A stretch of DNA of 10,358 bases from CAYJPK01 sp964372035. GTDB taxonomy: Bacteria > Desulfobacterota > Desulfovibrionia > Desulfovibrionales > Desulfovibrionaceae. Each line of letters starts with the position of its first letter. The stretch's first letter is position 1. The notes below the pieces were generated by a model that was given only the letters and a program-made list of their open reading frames with translations, searched no databases and was not told the DNA's origin. Positions 1 through 7,172 of this stretch are shown piece by piece. A program made the translations under genes and the position numbers. The DNA is taken from contig CAYJPK010000073.1 in assembly GCA_964372035.1 (NCBI GenBank), positions 1 to 10,358 on the forward strand, written 5' to 3'.

Positions 1-3000
1 ATTTAATGCAGTGTAAGCTGTATCTGCTACATCACTAATGCTTGGACCATCATCATGGATTGTTACAACAATTGAACCGATTGCATCGTCAGCACTAGGA
101 TTAGAGCTATTATAATCACTATCTTTTGCAACAATGCTAAAGCTATCAGTATCAGTTAAGTCGTTGCCTGTTGATTTATCGTGAGTAATTTCAGATGTTT
201 GAGTATAAGTATAAGTAACGTTATAAACACCATTATTTACAGTGTAATTAAAGTTAGATAAAGTACCATACTCACCTGTTACAGAACCAGTTGGAAGGGT
301 AACTGAACCATCAGCATTGATAACAACATCAACTGAAGAGCCATTAGCACCTGTGATTGTTACTGTAGTTACGCCATCACCTTGTGTGATATTAAAGTTA
401 CCTGTATCAGAACGACCGTTTGATTCACTAGCATTATCGTAAGTATTAAGAGTATCGCTAGTTGCACTTGGTTCTTCATAACTAATAATAGGTTTTTCGT
501 CAGTGCCTGTTACAGAAATGTTAATTTTATCATCTACTTCAACATCATGCGGATCTTTATTTAAAACATCAAAACTTTCAGTCGCTGTATCGCCACCTAA
601 AGCTTCAATAGCTGTTTTTTGTGCATTAGTTACGCCTGCTTCATAAGTCCATGTACCATCTGCATTAACAGTTAAATTACCATATACACCTGTAATTTCA
701 GTTTTTGCGCCAGCTGTTGTATCAATTACTTGACCTTCAACTGTTAAAGTTGAACCATCGCTATCTACATCGCCAAAGCTAATTGTACCATTTGCTACTA
801 AGTCACTGTCCTCTGTTACGTTACCGTCAGCAGTTGTTACGCTTAAGGTTGGTGAGTCGTTAGTACCTGTAATTGTTACTGTTACGTCTTGGCTTACTGT
901 ACCACCATGACCATCGCTTACTTCGATTGTGTAAGTTTCAGTTCTTGTTGCGCCTTGAGCTAAACTATCAGCAAGATTATCATTTAATTCAAATTTATAT
1001 GTGCCATCAGCATTAAGAGTAAATGTACCAAGTGAACTTGTTGCACCGTCACTATAGCTTTGACCTGTTACAGTATAAGTAAGGTTAGAGCTGTCAACAT
1101 CAGTTGCTACAACTTTGCCCTCAGCTACTGTTTGACCAGAAATTTCATCACCTGTTGCATTTGTGCCAATACCTGTTTCACGTACATTAACGTCTAACAC
1201 TGACGCATTAGGATTAGTAGGATCTGGGACAACAATTTCAGGATCGTCGTTTACACCATTAACAGTGATTTCAATTTTATCAGCTACTTCAACGTTATGT
1301 GGATCTTTATTTAAAACATCAAAAGTTTCAGTTGCATTTTTTGTATCGCCACCTAAAGCTTCAAGAGCTGCTTTTTGTTCAGCTGTTACGCCTGCTTTAT
1401 AAGTCCATGTACCATCTGCTTCAACTGTTAAATTACCATAAGTACCTGTAATTTCAGTTGTTGCACCAGCTGCTGTATCAATTACTTGACCTTCAACTGT
1501 TAAAGTAGAACCATCACTATCAACATCGCCAAAAGTAATAACACCATTTGCATCAGCATCGCCATTTTCTGTTACGTTACCGTCAGCAGTTGTTACGCTT
1601 AAGGTTGGTGAGTCGTTAGTACCTGTAATTGTTACTGTTACGTCTTGGCTTACTGTACCACCATGACCATCGCTTACTTCGATTGTGTAAGTTTCAGTTC
1701 TTGTTGCGCCTTGAGCTAAACTATCAGCAAGATTATCATTTAATTCAAATTTATATGTGCCATCAGCATTAAGAGTAAATGTACCAAGTGAACTTGTTGC
1801 ACCGTCACTATAGCTTTGACCTGTTACAGTATAAGTAAGGTTAGAGCTGTCAACATCAGTTGCTACAACTTTGCCCTCAGCTACTGTTTGACCAGAAATT
1901 TCATCACCTGTTGCATTTGTGCCAATACCTGTTTCACGTACATTAACATCTAACACTGACGCATTAGGATTAGTAGGGTCTGTTGGGTCTGGAACAACAA
2001 TTTCAGGAGCATCATTTACACCATTAACAGTGATATTCAAAATTTCAGTATCATTTGCACCGTGCGCATCTGTTGTTGTAATATTAAAACTTTCAGTTGC
2101 ATTTGCGCTGTCACCACCAAGTGCTTGAACAGCTGCTTTTTGTGCATCTGTTACACCAGCAGTATAAGTCCATGAGCCGTCAGCATTAACTGTTAAATCA
2201 CCATAAGTGCCAGTGATTGTTGTTTGTGCGCCAGCTACATCAGTGTCAACTGCTTGACCGTTAATTGTAATATTTTGTTCAGCTAAAGTATCACCATCAG
2301 CATCAGGATCAACAACGCTTAAAGTTCCGCTAACTGTTTGGTCAGCTAAATCATCTTCTGTTACTGTTGTATCACCGATTGGGGTAATTGTAAGGGTAGG
2401 AATATCGTTTGTGCCAACAACTGTAATTGTAATATCAACTGTTGTTGTACCACCAAAGCCATCGCTAACTTCAACTGTAAAAGTTTCAGTTTCAATTTGA
2501 CCATTATTTAAAGCATTTACGCCAGCACTTGCATCAGATAAAGTATAAGTAAAGTTACCGTCAGCATCAATGCTAAAGTTACCATAAGTACCTGTTGGGT
2601 TATTTACACTGTAAAATAAATTGTTTTGCTCAGCATCAGTTGCTACAACTTGACCAGTTGCAGTAGCTACACCGCTATATGCTTGGTTAGGGTCATTTGC
2701 AATACTACCATCAGCATTACGACCAACGCCGCTTTCAACTGCAACTAAAGTAGCGTCTTGACCTTCAAGAGTAACAGTTTGAGTTGTTGGAATAACAGCA
2801 ACAATTGTTGGAGCTGTATTGTCAGTTCCACCAGCTTGTTCACGATCAACAATAACTGAGTCAGAATTTTCGAGAGGTAAACCATCTAAAGAATCAATAC
2901 CGCCTAATACACCAGAGCTGCTCCAAATATTGAAGCTACCTGCACCAGGCGCACCAGCTGCAGGACCAGCCGCAGGCATTAACTCTTCGCCAAAAGCAGC

Positions 3001-3249
3001 AAAGAATGCTTCACCAGGGATAATTGCACCATCAATTTCAAACTCTGGCATTACTTCTTCATTATAAACGCCATAGAAGTTATCTAATACAATTTGTCCA
3101 CCGTCATCAAACGAGAAGACTAAATTGTCGTCAACACGCTCTAAAATTGCATCTTCAACTGGAAAGTTAAAAACAATAGTATCGTCTTGACCAGGAGTAA
3201 TAGTTTGAATTTGACCTTGAGCAGGTTTTAACAAAGATAAATCAGCCAT
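1..3249 (-). CDS. Giant type-I-secreted RTX/VCBS-type adhesin, N-terminal part (gene runs off left edge)
   Basis: The reading frame is open from the ATG at 3249 to the left edge (1083 codons, no stop), so the C-terminus, where a type I secretion signal would lie, is not visible. There is no Sec signal peptide. Residues 1-~110 form a non-repetitive prefix (beta-rich start, 'MPEFEIDG' at 67-74, 'IPGEAFFAAFGEEL', then an Ala/Gly/Pro linker near 90-104) of the type that retains or anchors large surface adhesins. From ~140 onward there are tandem beta-sandwich domains of about 100-130 residues with VCBS/cadherin-like signatures: 'GTYGDLTVNADGSWTYT', 'ATESFNI', 'VTITGTNDSPTL' and many Asp-rich 'VDPDADGDT'-like calcium-binding loops. 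Two domain types alternate until about residue 925, followed by a different domain type. The composition (rich in T, D, N, G, A, V; no Cys seen) fits a secreted surface protein. The likely role is adhesion or biofilm formation. The adhesin class is confident; the ligand and export partners are unknown. Confidence 0.9.
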   Translation of the reverse strand, partial: MADLSLLKPAQGQIQTITPGQDDTIVFNFPVEDAILERVDDNLVFSFDDGGQIVLDNFYGVYNEEVMPEFEIDGAIIPGEAFFAAFGEELMPAAGPAAGAPGAGSFNIWSSSGVLGGIDSLDGLPLENSDSVIVDREQAGGTDNTAPTIVAVIPTTQTVTLEGQDATLVAVESGVGRNADGSIANDPNQAYSGVATATGQVVATDAEQNNLFYSVNNPTGTYGNFSIDADGNFTYTLSDASAGVNALNNGQIETETFTVEVSDGFGGTTTVDITITVVGTNDIPTLTITPIGDTTVTEDDLADQTVSGTLSVVDPDADGDTLAEQNITINGQAVDTDVAGAQTTITGTYGDLTVNADGSWTYTAGVTDAQKAAVQALGGDSANATESFNITTTDAHGANDTEILNITVNGVNDAPEIVVPDPTDPTNPNASVLDVNVRETGIGTNATGDEISGQTVAEGKVVATDVDSSNLTYTVTGQSYSDGATSSLGTFTLNADGTYKFELNDNLADSLAQGATRTETYTIEVSDGHGGTVSQDVTVTITGTNDSPTLSVTTADGNVTENGDADANGVITFGDVDSDGSTLTVEGQVIDTAAGATTEITGTYGNLTVEADGTWTYKAGVTAEQKAALEALGGDTKNATETFDVLNKDPHNVEVADKIEITVNGVNDDPEIVVPDPTNPNASVLDVNVRETGIGTNATGDEISGQTVAEGKVVATDVDSSNLTYTVTGQSYSDGATSSLGTFTLNADGTYKFELNDNLADSLAQGATRTETYTIEVSDGHGGTVSQDVTVTITGTNDSPTLSVTTADGNVTEDSDLVANGTISFGDVDSDGSTLTVEGQVIDTTAGAKTEITGVYGNLTVNADGTWTYEAGVTNAQKTAIEALGGDTATESFDVLNKDPHDVEVDDKINISVTGTDEKPIISYEEPSATSDTLNTYDNASESNGRSDTGNFNITQGDGVTTVTITGANGSSVDVVINADGSVTLPTGSVTGEYGTLSNFNYTVNNGVYNVTYTYTQTSEITHDKSTGNDLTDTDSFSIVAKDSDYNSSNPSADDAIGSIVVTIHDDGPSISDVADTAYTALN
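812..1191 (-). repeat. Adhesin repeat, copy 2 of a 380-bp perfect direct repeat
   Basis: These 380 bases are identical by eye to 1568-1947, offset by 756 bp (252 codons), and encode residues ~687-813. The unit is a cadherin-like domain running from a 'VNVRETGIGTNATGDE' linker to 'VTITGTNDSPTL'. Identity continues past one mismatch (1192 against 1948) to about 1221. The flanking repeat segment at 466-811 is clearly diverged from its counterpart at 1222-1567. Confidence 0.93.
1568..1947 (-). repeat. Adhesin repeat, copy 1 of a 380-bp perfect direct repeat
   Basis: This is the N-terminal-side copy of the repeat at 812-1191, encoding residues ~435-561. A related but strongly diverged domain precedes it (about 2400-2760, residues ~165-285), so the identical pair is younger than the domain family as a whole. 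Confidence 0.93.
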
Positions 3250-3535
3250 ATGTATCTCCACTTATAGCACCGAGCTATACGTCATAAAAAAAAGCAAACA
3301 TCATAAGATACAACGAAACCTTACGGCACTTCTCAAACCCACCTAAAACGGAGTGGCGCTAAAAAAGGTCATATCATATAACTTTGCTAATGGATAACAA
3401 AATTGCTGTGTTGGGCTAACATAAGGAATGAAAAAAACGGACATTCAATTGTAAGGAGCAACACCTTTACATTAAATAGATGCTTTGCATCATTAATTAC
3501 CTTACCAATAAATTGTTTTATTAAGTAGGCAACGT
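3250..3535 (-). promoter_or_regulatory. Long 5' leader of the adhesin mRNA with several small hairpins
   Basis: This is the untranslated stretch between the predicted start site and the adhesin ATG. Visible inverted repeats are GATGC-TTT-GCATC (3479-3491), GTAAGG with CCTTTAC around 3451-3470 (one bulge), and TATAGC-ACCGA-GCTATA (3263-3279). The last sits just upstream of the ribosome binding site. A GC-richer island at 3316-3360 stands out from its AT-rich surroundings. The sequence does not match any riboswitch consensus I can recall, including the c-di-GMP classes that control adhesins in some bacteria. Its regulatory role is inferred from length and structure only. Confidence 0.35.
3256..3259 (-). 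promoter_or_regulatory. Ribosome binding site of the adhesin gene
   Basis: Read on the minus strand this is GGAG, six bases upstream of the ATG at 3249. It supports that ATG as the true start, and the prefix domain begins immediately after it. Confidence 0.7.
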
Positions 3536-3541
3536 GGTTAT

Positions 3542-3570
3542 AGAATAAGCGATTTCAAAACAACTGTCAA
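3542..3570 (-). promoter_or_regulatory. Sigma-70-type promoter for the adhesin gene
   Basis: On the minus strand a perfect -35 hexamer TTGACA (3565-3570) is followed, after exactly 17 bases, by TATTCT (3542-3547), which matches four of six -10 positions. Directly upstream (3571-3605) is a run of A/T-rich sequence that could act as an UP element. Transcription would begin near 3535, leaving a leader of about 285 nt before the adhesin start. The motif is seen directly; promoter activity is inferred. Confidence 0.6.
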
Positions 3571-4079
3571 CATATAAAAAGTATTTTTTTTATATTTATT
3601 TTTATCGCATAACAACTTAATATAATTACAGTTAAACTTAGAGTTGTAACTAAAATTAAGTTTATTACTTGTCATTTTGTCTAAGGAATATTTCTGACTA
3701 TATTATAAAAGACTATCAAACGCAAGTTTTTAGCTTTGCTCAATATTTTTTTTACACACTGTTTTTATTAATAGTAAAGGCTTTTTGAGGTTTGCGAACT
3801 TGGCTTGAAAGGCAAAATCTTGCAATAAAGGCGACTACGGCTCTACTAACTCTCATGTCCTTCACTTCTTATAGCATAATTACTCTATTAATCGTTTGTA
3901 ATTACAACGCTAAAGAACTGCACAATGACCTAGTCATTTTGTTGAAATCGTTTTACAGTTTTTATCAGTTCATACTGTAAATATTTTTTTACTTTTCACT
4001 TTTGCAACAATTTTTTACAATTGCTCTAAAATATGCAATGCTGGTATCAAGCTAGCTCTATGTAATTTAATTTTGGGAT
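3571..4079. other. AT-rich intergenic stretch with no convincing gene
   Basis: Upstream of the adhesin promoter the sequence is very AT-rich. It contains an imperfect inverted repeat (ACTTAAT with ATTAAGT) in about 3614-3661. Two short overlapping reading frames on opposite strands lie within it: 3752-3856 on minus (34 residues, starting MRVSRAVVAF) and 3792-3980 on plus (62 residues, TTG start). Neither has a good ribosome binding site or a family I can name. The denser, less AT-biased core at about 3785-3870 may be a small dispersed repeat or a remnant of a lost element. Confidence 0.4.
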
Positions 4080-4571
4080 TTACTCATCTTTCAAAAGTTG
4101 AACCTCAAGGTGCATAGTCTTGTTGCCAATTTGCTTATCCAACACATCAGATATAATGAGAATATTCCCCATTCATAAAAGAAGAATGATCAAGGTATTT
4201 AGCGCTAGCTTCTGCCACACATTCATTAGGATAAAAGGAACAAATATAGCCGCCTTGTGGTAAGCAAATTATTTCAGCATTTTCTATTGTTTTTTCTTTG
4301 TTTTTTTGATTTCAACAAAAACCTTTGTTATAATTTTCTTATCATTCTTAAAAAATATCATTCCTTGCTCAACTGAAAATGTAAGCTCATATTTTGCAAT
4401 AAGTGCATAAAGTTCGCTTAATTTTTTCCAGTATTCAAAAAAGTCAAAGTTAGCTGAATCACTCAAAAAATTGAACGAAAGGCAAATAAAATACCGCTCC
4501 TTTATTTGATTTATATATTCATTTTCGCTAATTTGATTCTTTATATTTTGTGCGTGTTCACATAAATGCTT
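4080..4571 (-). pseudogene. Decayed regulator, C-terminal effector part of a MerR-like protein
   Basis: Read on the minus strand, a frame is open from 4571 to a TAG at 4284-4286. It encodes an amphipathic helix ('CEHAQNIKNQISENEY') followed by 'FFEYWKKLSELYALIAKY' and 'EQGMIFF'. The reading then continues in a shifted frame with 'ENAEIICLPQGGYICSFY' and 'NECVAEASAKYLD' to a TGA at 4147-4149. It returns to the first frame for 'IISDVLDKQIG...MHLEVQLLKDE' and ends at TAA 4080-4082. The order of coiled coil, then a GyrI-like ligand domain with an 'LP.G.Y.C.FY' strand, fits MerR-family multidrug-type regulators. The DNA-binding N-terminus is absent: an in-frame stop (4572-4574) precedes the fragment and a different gene remnant begins there. 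Truncation plus two frameshifts mark it as dead. The family call is moderate and rests on pattern memory. Confidence 0.45.
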
Positions 4572-4577
4572 TTATAG

Positions 4578-4775
4578 GTTATTTCACCCTTTGGCTCAGG
4601 CTGTGAGTCACTTATAGCCTTTGCTATGAAACAATTTTTTGCTGATGGGAAGCAATGCGTTCTAGGTCTTTTTGATATTCCTGCTCGTAGCTATGTTGCC
4701 AGAGATATTATGACCTTTTCTGCCCCATATGAGCGATTTAAGGTAATGGTTGAAAATATGGATAGCACATTTTAA
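4578..4775 (+). pseudogene. C-terminal fragment of a DUF169 (COG2043) protein
   Basis: The open frame runs from just after a TAG (4575-4577) to TAA 4773-4775 (65 codons) without a usable start near its beginning. It reads 'FGSGCESLIAFA', then 'VLGLFDIPARSYVARD', 'MTFSAPYERFKVMVENM' and 'DSTF'. This matches the C-terminal third of DUF169 proteins as I know them: a conserved Cys after 'GSG', 'DxxARxY', 'FxxP' and an 'M..n...SF' ending. Full-length members are roughly 200-250 residues, so about two thirds is missing. The function of DUF169 is not established. The fragment abuts the MerR-like remnant head to head. Confidence 0.6.
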
Positions 4776-5112
4776 ATACTTACATCTGGGAAAAACTTCG
4801 TAACCGTATGTAGTATTAATAATGCTATTTCATTTTAATCAAAAATTAAGCTCTAAAATCATATAAAACTGCCACTACCGCAGTTCAAGCCCCTTTGCTA
4901 AAAAATTGTAATAGGCATTTTTGTCATAGTTCTCAATATTTAACAAAAGGGTCTTGTTGTATGAAAAGACTAGCAAAACTGTAGTGAATAACAATAAAAT
5001 TAACTTGTCACCACTGTCAATTTAAAATTACATGTGCAAATTTAGGAAGAAATATATTTTTTATTGTGATAATTCAAATGCTATAAGATTTTAAAAAGGT
5101 CTTAGCTATAAA
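4776..5112. other. Spacer before the rightward gene block; weak promoter candidate
   Basis: Apart from the minus-strand remnant described at 4875-5021, no gene is visible. Near the right end, TATAAG (5082-5087) is a plausible -10 element for the rightward block, but the position 17 bp upstream (TTTTAT, 5059-5064) is a poor -35. The promoter is therefore only tentative. Confidence 0.3.
4875..5021 (-). pseudogene. Possible remnant of a small membrane-protein gene (unrecognised)
   Basis: A 48-codon minus-strand frame ends at TAG 4875-4877 and has a stop immediately upstream (5022-5024), with no ATG or clear ribosome binding site. It encodes a hydrophobic stretch 'LILLLFTTVLLVFSY' followed by a polar tail 'NIENYDKNAYYNFLAKG'. 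This looks like one membrane-spanning helix and a short cytoplasmic or periplasmic tail. I do not recognise the family, and it could be a chance frame in AT-rich DNA. Confidence 0.2.
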
Positions 5113-5142
5113 ATGGGGAGGACGCCTTATCCTAGGCGAGAA

Positions 5143-5868
5143 ATGAAAATGAAAAAATATTTACCAAAGCATCATGCAATTCTTTATAGCACAATTATAA
5201 AAAATATTTTAGATATTATTGGAGATTGTTCACACAATAAAATAAAAGAACTTACAGAATCTTATGCACGGTCAAGGTCTGCTAGAATGGCAAAAAGGGC
5301 TATATATGATGGTATAGAGCTGAATGCACTTTCATATCTTTCTTACGGCGAATTAGATGTGCCAAAGGAACTTATAGAACGTACTACAAATTTAGATGGT
5401 AAAAACGCAGTACAAATTACTACCAAGTGCCCTTGGTATGAGGCTTGGAAAGAAGCTAATCATTTAGAATATGGTAAAGTATTTTGTGAGGTTTTCGATG
5501 AAGCTTTAGCAGATGGTTTTCACTCAACTGTTAAAATGAAAGTACCTACAACAATTACTATAGATAATACTCCGTGTAAATTCGTTTTTGAAAACTCATG
5601 TTTTTCAGCTGAAGATAAAGCTACTTTACTAACAAGAAATGAGAGAATTAAAAAATCTGCAACAAAGCCTTTTATCTACCATATGGGACATTTGTATACA
5701 TTCTTTCTTAAAGAGCTTGAGCTTGCTTATGGCGAACAAGGCAATAAAATTATCCTTTGTGCTTTGAAAGAATATGCTGGCTATTTTGATGAAGAGATAG
5801 TACAAGATATTTTATCAATGAAAGATATTAATTATGAAGATATCTCAGACTATACTTCAACAAATTAA
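5143..5868 (+). CDS. L-2-amino-thiazoline-4-carboxylic acid hydrolase-like protein
   Basis: The protein has about 241 residues. It resembles the family named for the bacterial hydrolase that opens L-2-amino-thiazoline-4-carboxylate to S-carbamoyl-cysteine on the way to L-cysteine (PF14196); most members are uncharacterised. Signatures in order, numbered from 5143, are 'LPKHHAILY' near the N-terminus (7-15), 'ARSRSARMAKRAIYDG' (42-57), 'CPWYEAWKE' (96-104), 'EYGKVFCEVFDEAL' (109-122) and a further Cys/Phe strand around 145-148. A longer frame starts at ATG 5113, but its extra ten residues (MGRTPYPRRE) look non-native. An AGG six bases before 5143 and the usual position of the 'KHH' motif favour 5143; ATG 5149 is also possible. 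No membrane segment or signal peptide is seen. It lies 17 bp before alkD, so co-transcription is likely. The substrate in this organism is unknown. Confidence 0.7.
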   Translation: MKMKKYLPKHHAILYSTIIKNILDIIGDCSHNKIKELTESYARSRSARMAKRAIYDGIELNALSYLSYGELDVPKELIERTTNLDGKNAVQITTKCPWYEAWKEANHLEYGKVFCEVFDEALADGFHSTVKMKVPTTITIDNTPCKFVFENSCFSAEDKATLLTRNERIKKSATKPFIYHMGHLYTFFLKELELAYGEQGNKIILCALKEYAGYFDEEIVQDILSMKDINYEDISDYTSTN

Positions 5869-5874
5869 TTTACT

Positions 5875-5880
5875 AAGAGG
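5875..5880 (+). promoter_or_regulatory. Ribosome binding site of alkD
   Basis: AAGAGG lies five bases before the ATG at 5886, in the 17-bp gap after the preceding stop. It fixes the alkD start. Confidence 0.7.
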
Positions 5881-5885
5881 AAAAA

Positions 5886-6578
5886 ATGGATAAGCGAAGT
5901 TTAGATATAAGAAAAGAACTCTTTTTGCTCAGCGATGAAAAATACAGAAAATTTGCATCTTCGCTTATCCCTGGTTGTGATAATCTTATTGGTGTACGCA
6001 TTCCACAGATTAGAAAGATTGCAAAGCAAATTGTGAAAGATAATCCTATTGATTTTCTTGATGATTTTGAAGATTCTTGCTTTGAAGAAACAATGCTCAT
6101 GGGCTTAGTTATCGCCAATTTAAATGAAGATATCGACCTCGTTCTTGAACAAGTGGCTCTATTTATTCCCAAAATTACAAACTGGTCACTCTGTGATTCC
6201 TTTTGTAGTGAGCTTAAAATTGTAAGAAAGCACAAAGAAAGAGTGTGGAATTTTTTAAAACGCTATTATCAATCTGATGAATGTTATGAAATTCGATTTG
6301 CAGTAGTCATACTTCTGTTTCACTATATTGAAGAGCTATATCTTGATGATATTTTCTTTATTTGCGATATTATAACACATGAAGATTATTATGTAAAAAT
6401 GGCGGTAGCATGGATACTTTCAATCTGCTTTGCAAAATTTCCTAACGAGACTATGCCCTACTTGCAAAATAATAATCTTGATAATGATACTTATAACAAA
6501 GCTCTTCAAAAAATTCGAGAGTCTCTAAGAGTAGATAAAGCTACTAAGGAAATCATTAAAACAATGAAAAGAAAATAG
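5886..6578 (+). CDS. alkD: AlkD-like DNA alkylation repair glycosylase
   Basis: This 230-residue, all-helical protein belongs to the HEAT-like-repeat DNA glycosylases (COG4912, PF08713), which excise positively charged N3- and N7-alkylated purines without base flipping. The family signature is clear: 'LIPGCDNLIGVRIPQIRKIA' (27-46), 'NWSLCDSFCSELK' (99-111), 'ERVWNFLKRY' (118-127), 'EIRFAVVILL' (135-144), 'YYVKMAVAWILSICF' (168-182) and a C-terminal 'NKALQKIRESLRVDK' (204-218). Trp100, Asp104 and Trp176 have the spacing of the DNA-contacting and catalytic Trp109, Asp113 and Trp187 of Bacillus cereus AlkD, so the enzyme is probably active. The length is normal for the family and no frame damage is seen. 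It is directly followed, nine bases later, by the Ada-type gene, so the two are likely co-transcribed as part of an alkylation-repair operon. Confidence 0.88.
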   Translation: MDKRSLDIRKELFLLSDEKYRKFASSLIPGCDNLIGVRIPQIRKIAKQIVKDNPIDFLDDFEDSCFEETMLMGLVIANLNEDIDLVLEQVALFIPKITNWSLCDSFCSELKIVRKHKERVWNFLKRYYQSDECYEIRFAVVILLFHYIEELYLDDIFFICDIITHEDYYVKMAVAWILSICFAKFPNETMPYLQNNNLDNDTYNKALQKIRESLRVDKATKEIIKTMKRK

Positions 6579-6587
6579 GTAACTCTT

Positions 6588-7172
6588 GTGAAACAAAATT
6601 CTCTTAAACAAAATAAGCAATTTACTCTTACTTTTGAAGAAATGTACGAAGCTGTCCTTCAAAATAATGAAAGCTATGATAACATCTTTTTTTATGCTGT
6701 TAAATCTACGGGAATTTATTGTCGTCCTTCTTGTAAGTCCAAAGCCCCTAAAGTTGAAAATACGGAGTTTTTCAAAAATGCAGAAGATGCCCTTTTAGCT
6801 GGGTATCGACCATGTAAAAGGTGTCGAAGCGACTTATTAAGTTATAAACCCATGAAAGATATAGCACAAAAGTTAAAAAAACTTATTGATTCTATGTATT
6901 ATGAAATCAATGAACTTCATAACGAGATGGAAAAAATTCCTTTGTCTAACAAAAGAATGGTTGAAATTTTCAAAGATGAGTATGGAGTAACTCCAAGCTC
7001 TTATGTAAATGACTTGCGTTTTACGGAAGCAAAAAGACTACTAGAAAAAAGTAATGATGAAATTATAGACATTGCTTTTGCAGTTGGCTTTGGGAGTTTA
7101 TCTGCTTTTTATAGATTTTTTAAAGAAAGAGCAAATATGTCGCCTGCGGCATATAGAAAAGGGCTGAAATAA
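6588..7172 (+). CDS. adaA: Ada-type methylphosphotriester sensor and AraC-type activator (AdaA-like)
   Basis: The protein is 194 residues from a GTG start, with AGGT seven bases upstream; the start also lies just after the alkD stop. Residues ~15-85 form the Ada N-terminal zinc domain, with Cys45, Cys49, Cys76 and Cys79 ('GIYCRPSCKSKAP' and 'GYRPCKRCRSD'). By analogy with E. coli Ada, Cys45 would accept the methyl group from Sp-methylphosphotriesters, switching the protein to a high-affinity DNA binder. Residues ~90-194 form an AraC-type double helix-turn-helix ending in 'FGSLSAFYRFFKERANMSP'. There is no O6-methylguanine methyltransferase domain (no PCHRV motif), so this is the AdaA architecture of Bacillus and not the fused E. 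coli Ada. It probably activates its own operon and the alkA gene beside it when DNA is methylated. All four Cys ligands are present. Confidence 0.9.
   Translation: MKQNSLKQNKQFTLTFEEMYEAVLQNNESYDNIFFYAVKSTGIYCRPSCKSKAPKVENTEFFKNAEDALLAGYRPCKRCRSDLLSYKPMKDIAQKLKKLIDSMYYEINELHNEMEKIPLSNKRMVEIFKDEYGVTPSSYVNDLRFTEAKRLLEKSNDEIIDIAFAVGFGSLSAFYRFFKERANMSPAAYRKGLK

Noticed and set aside
466..1977. CRISPR array or transposon repeat
   Set aside because: The repeats are long, in frame, coding and have a 252-codon period, so they are protein domain repeats. No short repeat-spacer pattern or terminal inverted repeats were seen.
1163..3067. Plus-strand open frames at 1163-1402, 1919-2128 and 2819-3067
   Set aside because: They lie antisense within the adhesin repeats. 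Two of them begin with the same residues because they copy the same DNA repeat, and none has a ribosome binding site or family signature.
3343..3444. A 33-codon upstream frame (ATG at 3444, minus) in the adhesin leader
   Set aside because: No ribosome binding site precedes it and the peptide has no recognisable leader-peptide pattern, so there is not enough to call it a regulatory peptide.
3300..3480. c-di-GMP riboswitch (GEMM-I or II) in the adhesin leader
   Set aside because: Considered because such switches control adhesins elsewhere, but the conserved core bases and paired elements of those classes could not be found.
5873..6235. Minus-strand 120-codon open frame
   Set aside because: It is entirely antisense to the well-supported alkD gene and shows only low-complexity Ser/Ile/Leu content.
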